Below are positions 40,301 to 49,059 of a stretch of 64,000 nucleotides of DNA, one piece after another. Every line of letters begins with the position of its first letter. Positions within the stretch are counted from its first letter, which is position 1. The stretch is from Cristatella mucedo (taxonomy: Eukaryota; Bryozoa; Phylactolaemata; Cristatellidae): assembly GCA_009760855.2 (NCBI GenBank), contig WPIO01000005.1:10755001-10819000 (forward strand), in the 5' to 3' direction. A model generated the notes under the pieces. The model searched no databases. It was not told the DNA's origin and was given only the letters and a program-made list of their open reading frames with translations. The translations under genes and the position numbers were made by a program.

Positions 40301-43300
40301 TAGAAGTGAGTAGTTATCACAAATGTAAATCACTTTTATGAACCAGCCCCCAAATGTAGTCTCCAACCGTGATCTCATTACACTGTCCATGGCAGTGGCA
40401 TTTAAAGTTCACTAAATCCTGGTGGAAGCACTAGCCTTGTTTCTCCGAGTAAGCACCAACGTTTTCCGTGAATTTATCAAGATGAGCATGAATGATAAGG
40501 ACATTTTGCATAGTTGCATACATCAAATTAGGCAGCTGAAACCGAACTGAACTGGTAGGCTTAAGGTTCCAGTATTTATACTTTTTATGGTACTAGAAAG
40601 CACCAATAAGAAATGTATTAATAAATAAATACTAGCAGGGATTAAACTGTCTTTTGTAAAGGGACAGAAGAGCCTTTAAGGCGATCACCACCGCTTGCAG
40701 TGGCGATAAAGAATCACCCACCGCAGGATTCAAACCCACGACCTCGGGACCGAGGTCGTGAAAAGTAACCGCCTTACCTAGAGTGCCATCACGGCTTAGT
40801 TGTGACGTATTTATGCATAGAACAAGTGATCAACACCATCCCGAAACAACTTCGTCTAATGATCCACAATAAAGGTAGACACATCAAGTACTGAACCGTT
40901 TTAAGTTTTCAAGTTTAAATACAGAATAATTTACTTGTGTAGTTATGCACAACAAAGATTATATAAAATATGAATTGTTTATTTAACACCAGACTCTTGG
41001 CCATAGCTAGATCTGCAATGTTTTGGAAAATGAGTAAAACTCAGATTGCATCACTTCTGCTCACAGAAGCATAGTTTGTGAGTAGTAGTGGCTATTTTCT
41101 ATACTTTTGAGGCATAAGCGATTGCAGGATAATGCCTACTACTCACTAAACATATAAATTGAAAGTTTGTTACACAGTGCGATACGGATGACTGATGAAG
41201 ATATAGGACCAAGCAACGCAAGCAAAGTTACTACGGAAAAATGAGCATTCTAGTAACCCATAGCTCCAGACCGAATTGCAGGCAGTGAAGTCTGGCAATG
41301 TTCCGAGCACGGAACTGCCAAAGAGCAGATACATAATATGCATAACAGTTACTGAACTGGCAACACGAGCCGTTCCATAAGACACTCGGGCACTAATGCA
41401 TGTCAAACCACTCAATCTAGCATGATGAGGTGAACAGTAGAAAAAAGCAATCGAGCTATCGGCTGCACACCCCCAGTGCATGTGTGTGATTGACATGGCA
41501 TGGCATGGCTCATCGTAACATTAGATGCAACAGCTATACGACTAAAACTCGAGTTGAGTCATACTTCCGGTCAGCCATTCAAATGAGAAAGCTGGAGTCG
41601 CCGAAAATAGCAGGAAGTGTTGCAGCAGACAAACTGGCTATGTTTTAAATATAACAAATGATCATTCATTCAGAGAGCAAGAGAGAGAGAAATAACAACT
41701 TAATCTTGAACAGTAAGGAACTGCTATGTAGAGCACATATTACTATCTACAGTACATTACCCATGCTGGTACTAACAATCTGTCTCATTACGACAGATAT
41801 GATGCCACACCTGATAGCCCATGTTATTGGGTGGGACACAGCTCGCAAAGTGCTCTGCCCGTGTTATTGGGTGCCTACTGGGCACGGCTCACTGAGTTCC
41901 TCTGCAAAAAGTGTAAAATCATTCTAATGACAAAACAATCGAACTCGGAGTATTAAATCGCGGTTAAGGTGCACTCCCCCCCCCCCGACCAAGGTCTGGC
42001 TGAGGTCATGGGCTCGAACCCCGAGGGATATGCAAAGCACCTGAGTAGAGACTAAGTTCTTTTGGGGAGCTATACAAATGAATGAATTATAAATCGCGGC
42101 TGTTGTCACTGACCTGCATTCTCCCCCATCGCCATAACGGCACGTCCCACTGAGATAGAATGGGCATATGACCATGGAGCGCTGTGTCGGGTAGAGGAAC
42201 ATGACACGCACCTGAAAATGGCAAAAAAAGTTGAAAATTCTGCAGGACACCCACATAAAAAAGTCTATCAAAAATGCATTGCTTGGACAGTTACCATGTC
42301 CTGGTTAGCTATCGGCACAAGCACACTCGACTTCGACTCTAAAGCTCGCACTTAAGCAAGCAAAACAATTCGACATAATTAGGCGCATTCACAAATCGAG
42401 AGATTAATGGTAGCTCTAGGCATACTCAAATTGAAATCGTGTGTGAAAAACAACAAACAAACAACAAAGAACGCAGAGCGACTGTGGGCATACACACATA
42501 CAGCTGTGCTAGCTCCCAGCACGGCCAGCCAAGACTCGTGTATTAAAAAGGGACAACAAGTCGATCGAGACAGCTTCAACATCACACAGATGCTAAGTAC
42601 TTGGTTACAGATAGACTCAGTACTGGTTACACATAACCTAGCACAAGGAGGTCTACATCCTTTTTGAGGGATCTGCAAGGAGACAATACCGAACGGTCTA
42701 CTTTGTACACTTACGCATTGAATCACAAAAGTGTCATTTCAACATTGTAAGAACAGAAAGTAAGGGAGGACCCGAGATACAGCCATACACCAGAAAACTT
42801 GACGAATCTTAAGAGAAGTACATCTGCTTCAGCCGAGTCACCCATTTGAAAGGACAGCAAGTCTTTGATAGTCTAAGGATCTACACAGAACCCAGCTTTA
42901 GGCTAAGGATTTTCCAAAATGCCTTGGAGCGACCAAGTGATCGACATTACATTTTTATAGGCACAGCGGCATGCAAACCAGGAACAGTGAGCCAGTCAGT
43001 GTGAATCAACGGCAAAGCAAGCAGCAGGACACGGGACAGGCTGTGGGATATCATAGTTTCAAAGGTTAGCTGTAGCTCTTGCAGAGGAGACAGTAAGTGA
43101 ATCTAGCTGCCACATCCGATCCTTTCTATGGATCCTCCAGATGGCAATGCAAGCCAAACGCAAGGCCACTATCACGGCAAAGCTATTTTTCGGGTATGAG
43201 TATGAGCAGACAGCTTCATAACTGGATTGCTTGTTGGTTTTAAAAGGTGTTTCAAGAATGGATCATTATTTAAATAATTAGCTTTACTTAGTGACTACTC

Positions 43301-46300
43301 AGTCTGGTCATCCAGAAAAAAGCACCTCAGGTAAACGACAGATCCTTAATATGGAGACTCTTTATACACATACCAAAGTATGCCGCATCTAAAGTATGCA
43401 CATTAGAGGACTACATTTTGAAGACAAGAATATTTGTTTAAGCCGGTGGGTCTTGCTGTATCCTAGTTTTTGTTTCCTAGTATGTGCAAGACTAAACAGG
43501 CCTTCAACCTGTACCACAAAATACTCTCAAGTGATAGCAACAGCTGCTTAATGACTACCTCGATGGCCTAAAAAGTGCTGACTGAACAGCCATCAGCAGG
43601 CAAGTACATAACCTCGAATATCGTCTTTTTAAGCATATAAGAGAAACGATAACCGCACGGCACGGTGAATAGTAGCACATTCATTAAAGTAGCAATTTTC
43701 TGCTAGCCGCCAATGCTATTATTAACCAGTTTTAGCAAAACCTTTACTTATGTTACAAAGTACACCCCATCGAAAAAAGATTAGTAGCACATGACAAGCA
43801 AGTGAAACTAAAACACTAAACAAGGGTCAGGGTCATGCCTGCCTTGGGCTCTCCGCTCTCCTCACACGAGCCTTCAAGGCCAATGATGGCTGCTGCATAG
43901 TAGCCAAGTCCACCCCATTCATGCGAATATGGAGCCTTGCAGCACGTGCCAATTATGGCAGCTTCTGCTGCAGCATCCGGATCGTTGTCGTCATCGGACG
44001 ATTCGCTTCGATCGGAAGTATCATTTCCATCAGAAGACTCATCTCCGTGAGCAGACGATGCATTCGAGCTGGACTTGCTTATAGACTGGGCATCGTCACA
44101 TTCGTCACTGTCGTCATCACCACTGCAAGTGCTGCTGCCACTGCCGCCACCACTGCCAGATTTTTCAACAGAATTACTTTTACGTCCTGGAGAATGCTTC
44201 TGACGTGACTGTAAAACGATACATGCTCACAGCAAGGGCTACCTACGAGAGCTACATTACAGACAAATAATGCAACAACATAATTTCGGAGATTTCAGCA
44301 GGTTGGGCTGAGCCAACCGAGAGATACAGTCAAGCTACAGGCAGCCGGGTAGCTTGGCCGTGCCCAACACGCTCGTTCGAGATGGTCCTTGCCCTCCCCC
44401 ATGCAGGGGGAATTTTCGGCATCCCCTTTTATATATAAACCCATGCAGCTTGGTCTTCACCCAGCTCACTGGCGTTGTGGTTCGAACGGGCTTACTGACT
44501 GAGATGCTGGATTTGAGTAAGCTCATGTGTCATGTCATGCTCGCTCAGTCCAAGGGTATGTTCATAGTTGCCTGCATGCACGTGCACTTGTTTGTGCATG
44601 TTTGCACAGAGAACTGCATGAGTGCAGATGCATCTGGAAAGAGCCAGATTTTTAGTAAACATAAATCCCAAAAACGTGTTGCAAGGAGACTCGTCGTGGA
44701 TAAATAGATCACAACATGAGCCTGACTGCCTATTTCAATTTTCTCTCAAAGTGAGCTACTGATTGAAATTCCAAGCCCTAGAAGGGACTCGATTTTGAGG
44801 TGAAAACCCGTCATGCTGATAAGGAGCACTGTCCGGTAAAAGACATCTGCTCGTGCCATGACAGAAATGGAATGGAGACTGCATGCAAATGTAAGGGTAA
44901 TCCATTGCATATGTACAAGCAATCCAACCAGTTAGCTCCGAACATCCATTCACAAGATGCTGCTAATTCTGAGGAAGCCATCTACTTGTCGCATGTACAG
45001 GTTCATAGATCATCCAGCCAAGCCTGAGTATCTTGACAACACCTAAAAACAAGCCGGCTATGCCACGGAGAATCCTTCTAGATGACCCACCCAATAAGGC
45101 ACTCAGTACGATGAGATTAAACAAACCCAACTATACCACGATGACGCGATGACCACAAGCAATCAGTATCAGACATGTCCCCAGATCTCGGACAGCTACC
45201 AATGAGGTTGCCTATGCAAACGATTCATGATTCGATCTGTGTGGGAGATAAATCAGCTGCACAGGTTTCAAACAGGCGACCAGTATTATGTTCTACCGGC
45301 AAGCTACTGCTGAATGTCCACCAATCTTGTAGGCAAGGCAAACAAATGCAGCCAATACAGAAAGTGGTTTGATTGCCATAAATATGCCAGCAAGATGAGT
45401 CAAGTCATAGCTCCATCAGCAGTACTGCACTCTTTTTATGGCATTAGGAGTTAGGGAACAAATAAATTCAAACGTAAGGTAACAATATATGGGAGTAATT
45501 GCTCACCGAATGAGTTGTCGCAAAAAGAAAACAGTGGCCAGCAGATGAAAAAACCATGTCAATACGGCTACAGGTTTTAAAGGTAATCACTCTAAAGGTT
45601 GGTCCAGCAGTTAAGGTGCTCGCCCCGACTAAGATCTGGCTGAGGTCGTGGGCTCGAGCCCTGAGGCATATGTGAAGCCCCTGAATAGAGATTTAATTCT
45701 CTTGGGCGCTATACAAATGAATTATATATATAAGAATCTGCATTACTGCAAGTGCATTACCATAAAATTATCATTGATGCAAGTGCATACAGACCGTCTC
45801 AGGTAAGCAGACCTGGGGAGAGTTTTTCTGCTAGTTCTTCTAGATCTCTCGGCAGTGTTTGATACCACTGATCACCGAGTTCCTTTTCAGTATTTACTTA
45901 TCTTCCCTGGACATAACTAGTGCTGCTCTGAAATGGCTTAGGTTCTATCTCAGTGAGAGATTTCAAAGCATGGATGTCAACGGCCAACGGTCATCCAGTG
46001 AGCTTTTAAAGTATGAGATACCCCAACGATCAGATCTAGGCCTACTTATTTTTAGCAATTTATACTCTCCTTCTTGCCGATGTAATCGCCAAGCACAATC
46101 TAGGCTTTAATTTTTTATGCAGATGACACACAGCTGCACCTGGGCTTTGATCACTTCTTGCTTTCTAGCACGTAACTCCATTAACTCCCTTGCAGCATGT
46201 ATTGCTGACATCCATACTTGGATGACATAAAAACTTTCTTAAACTCAATGACGGTACAACCAACTTACTAGTTATGGACAAACCTAGCATTATTCAGAAA

Positions 46301-49001
46301 TTAGAAAACAGCCCTCAGAATAGGTTCAGCCAGCATATCTCTTGTAGCATCTGCATGCAATGTGGAAGTTCTGTTCCAAATTGACCTTACAACCATACTG
46401 CTCTGTTCATTTGTGACATTCCATCCATACTTCTAGAAAAAGAAACTTGCAAGTTGTGTAACCGTGTCTTTAGTCAACTTCAAATCTTGTGGAGACCCTG
46501 CCTTCAATTCTTGCATGCTGACCCTGTGCATGACACCCCTAACCATGTTATTCATGTTGTTTATCAAGCATGATGCCACTCACCATTAGATCGCGCTTCC
46601 TTTGCAGCAAATGTAAAGCGCCTAGAAAGAGATTGAGTTCTCTGAGGGCGCTTTATCAAGTGTATTATCATTATTAACTCGTATGCTTTCAAAGCCAGGA
46701 ACCCACTCCCGACTGATGTTGAGACATTCCCTGTCTCGACATCCAAAAAGAAGCTAAAAGCCCATCTGTCCCGAAAAGCATTTACTCAGTCTGAGTAAAT
46801 TCCTTTCGGTGCTTCTACGTGCTGACAGTGTGCATGTTATCCTTAACAAATTGACATACTTCCTTTCCAGCATAGGTAAAGTGCCTAAAAAGAGATTTCG
46901 TGCACTTAGGGAACATGAAGCAAGTTGTGAGCACTCTGCTAGATTGAGGATAACCCCAAAGCATCCTGTAGTTAGTTGAGCTTAGGCCGTCTGCAGCTAG
47001 GTAGTGGTACAGAAACGCTATGACCTCGCACCGGCGTGAAAAAATTATGCAGGATTATGCTGAGCAAAAAATGCAAGCCTAGTATAGTCAGCTTACTCCG
47101 ACGGCTGCTTTAGCTGCAGTCTGGCTATCCTCAACTTGTCCCGTGTTAAACGATGCAAGCAACTGACTCTTTTTCAGCGATAGAAGGCTGCCTGAAAGCA
47201 ATGGAAAACAGTCACAAGAGATCCTTATGTCTACAACTCACGACAAGAGCGAAGAGAAGTTGCATTTAAGACACTATATTATTTGGAGAAAACCGAACAT
47301 AAAAAACTTCATTACACTGGTATGACAAAACATCTAATAACATATCCGAAGAACAATAGACACAATACAATCAAGACATAATCAGCTCACGGGTAGGTTT
47401 GATGCTCTGGCTTTTGCTCAACTGCATAAAAGCATAGACCTTTGATGAAGGCACGGTAAATTCTCTGATCGCTTCCACCTTGGAGGGGGTCTGGCCTTAT
47501 CCCCTCAGCCGATAAGACATGGCCAAGCCAAGGAATCTCAGTCTTGCCAATCTTGCACGTCTCTGCATTAAGGCTCAGGTTGATCATGCGGCATCTTGCC
47601 AGAACCTGCCTCAGGTGGGTATAATGTTCCTCAATTGTGATTCGGTCCTCGCAGGATCAAAGCAAGGTCATTTCTGTCTTTTGCTCAATACTCGTCGCAA
47701 GCACTCCCTCCCGACCTGCGTCAGAACATCCCCTGACCTGACCACATTCAAAATGAACTTAAAAAAAACACCTATTTAGGACAGCATTTAGTGGGTCCCT
47801 GTGATTCGTCCTTCATGTGCTTATGCGTGCTGACACTGTGCATGCTGCCACTAACCACATTTGCATGCTGACCCTGTGCATGTCACCCCTAACCATATTA
47901 TTCATTTTGTTTGTTTTTTCAAGCATGATTTTAACTACCATTCAATTGCATTTCACTTTGCAGCAAATGTAAAGCGCCTAGAGAGAGATTAAGTTCTCTG
48001 AGGGCGCTTTATCAAGTGCATTATTATTATTATTATTATTATTATTAAGCACAGCACAGCAAAAATCAAAAAGTAAAACTTAAAGTTCGGTTAATTCAAC
48101 AGCCTAATTCCTATATAAGCAGAAGAACTTCAGGAGCAATCATCCCCATCGTGCTTGCAGTGGGCAATAACAAACGGATTGCTGGCTTCAGGACTCAAAT
48201 CTAAGAATTAGGCTGTGAAGTGTGAGCACCGTAAGTACATATAATAACGTCAATTCCTCACGAACACGATTGCATGCAATCGTTTTGCTGAGGAAATCTA
48301 GCCCTTGCAAGCAAATAACCCTTAAAGTCAGAACTTGGTAAAGACCCGTGTTAAGAGAGCAGAACTAGCAGCCAGAGAGTTGGTCGGATTAAGCAAGGGC
48401 TGCAGATTCGTTTCCTGCCTAATACAAAGCTTCCATCTTAGTCTCCTCTCAGACCTTCGGGTCATAGTGTGTTATTTGAGTCTCATGCCTAAAAACTGTC
48501 AGTTACAGGTGTCTTCACTCCGAAGGTCCAAGACTATGGAAATAGCTTTGGCGATTACCATTTTTCTCGGTCAGCTTACGTAGGACCGAGCCAGCTCCGA
48601 GGGTAGGCGACTGGCTATGCTACAAGTTGGCTTTTCTGGAGCACTTAAATGAAGAATCTTGACTACTTGACTACCTTATCAGGGAAAGCTGATAGACACA
48701 TCACAAAACAGAAATACGTTGGCAACCATTGTTTTGCCACCAAGCAGGTGCCAGAGTGGCAGAAAAAGGCAACTGCAATCAAAATATGAAGAGCAGAACG
48801 GTAGCCGGGGAATACAGTATTGCCAAGCCAATTGTCAATTGTGCACGATTCGGGAACTCCTCCGTAGATAAACAGCCTACGTAAGTTATAACCCGATCAA
48901 GTTCCAAGACTTCGGCCACCCCTTAGTGTGGCTTTAGCCAACGCAACCTGCTGCTTCTTGCTAATATCCTAATGATGCGTGAACTGCACGAGTTATTAAG
49001 T

Positions 49002-49059
<58 letters not shown>

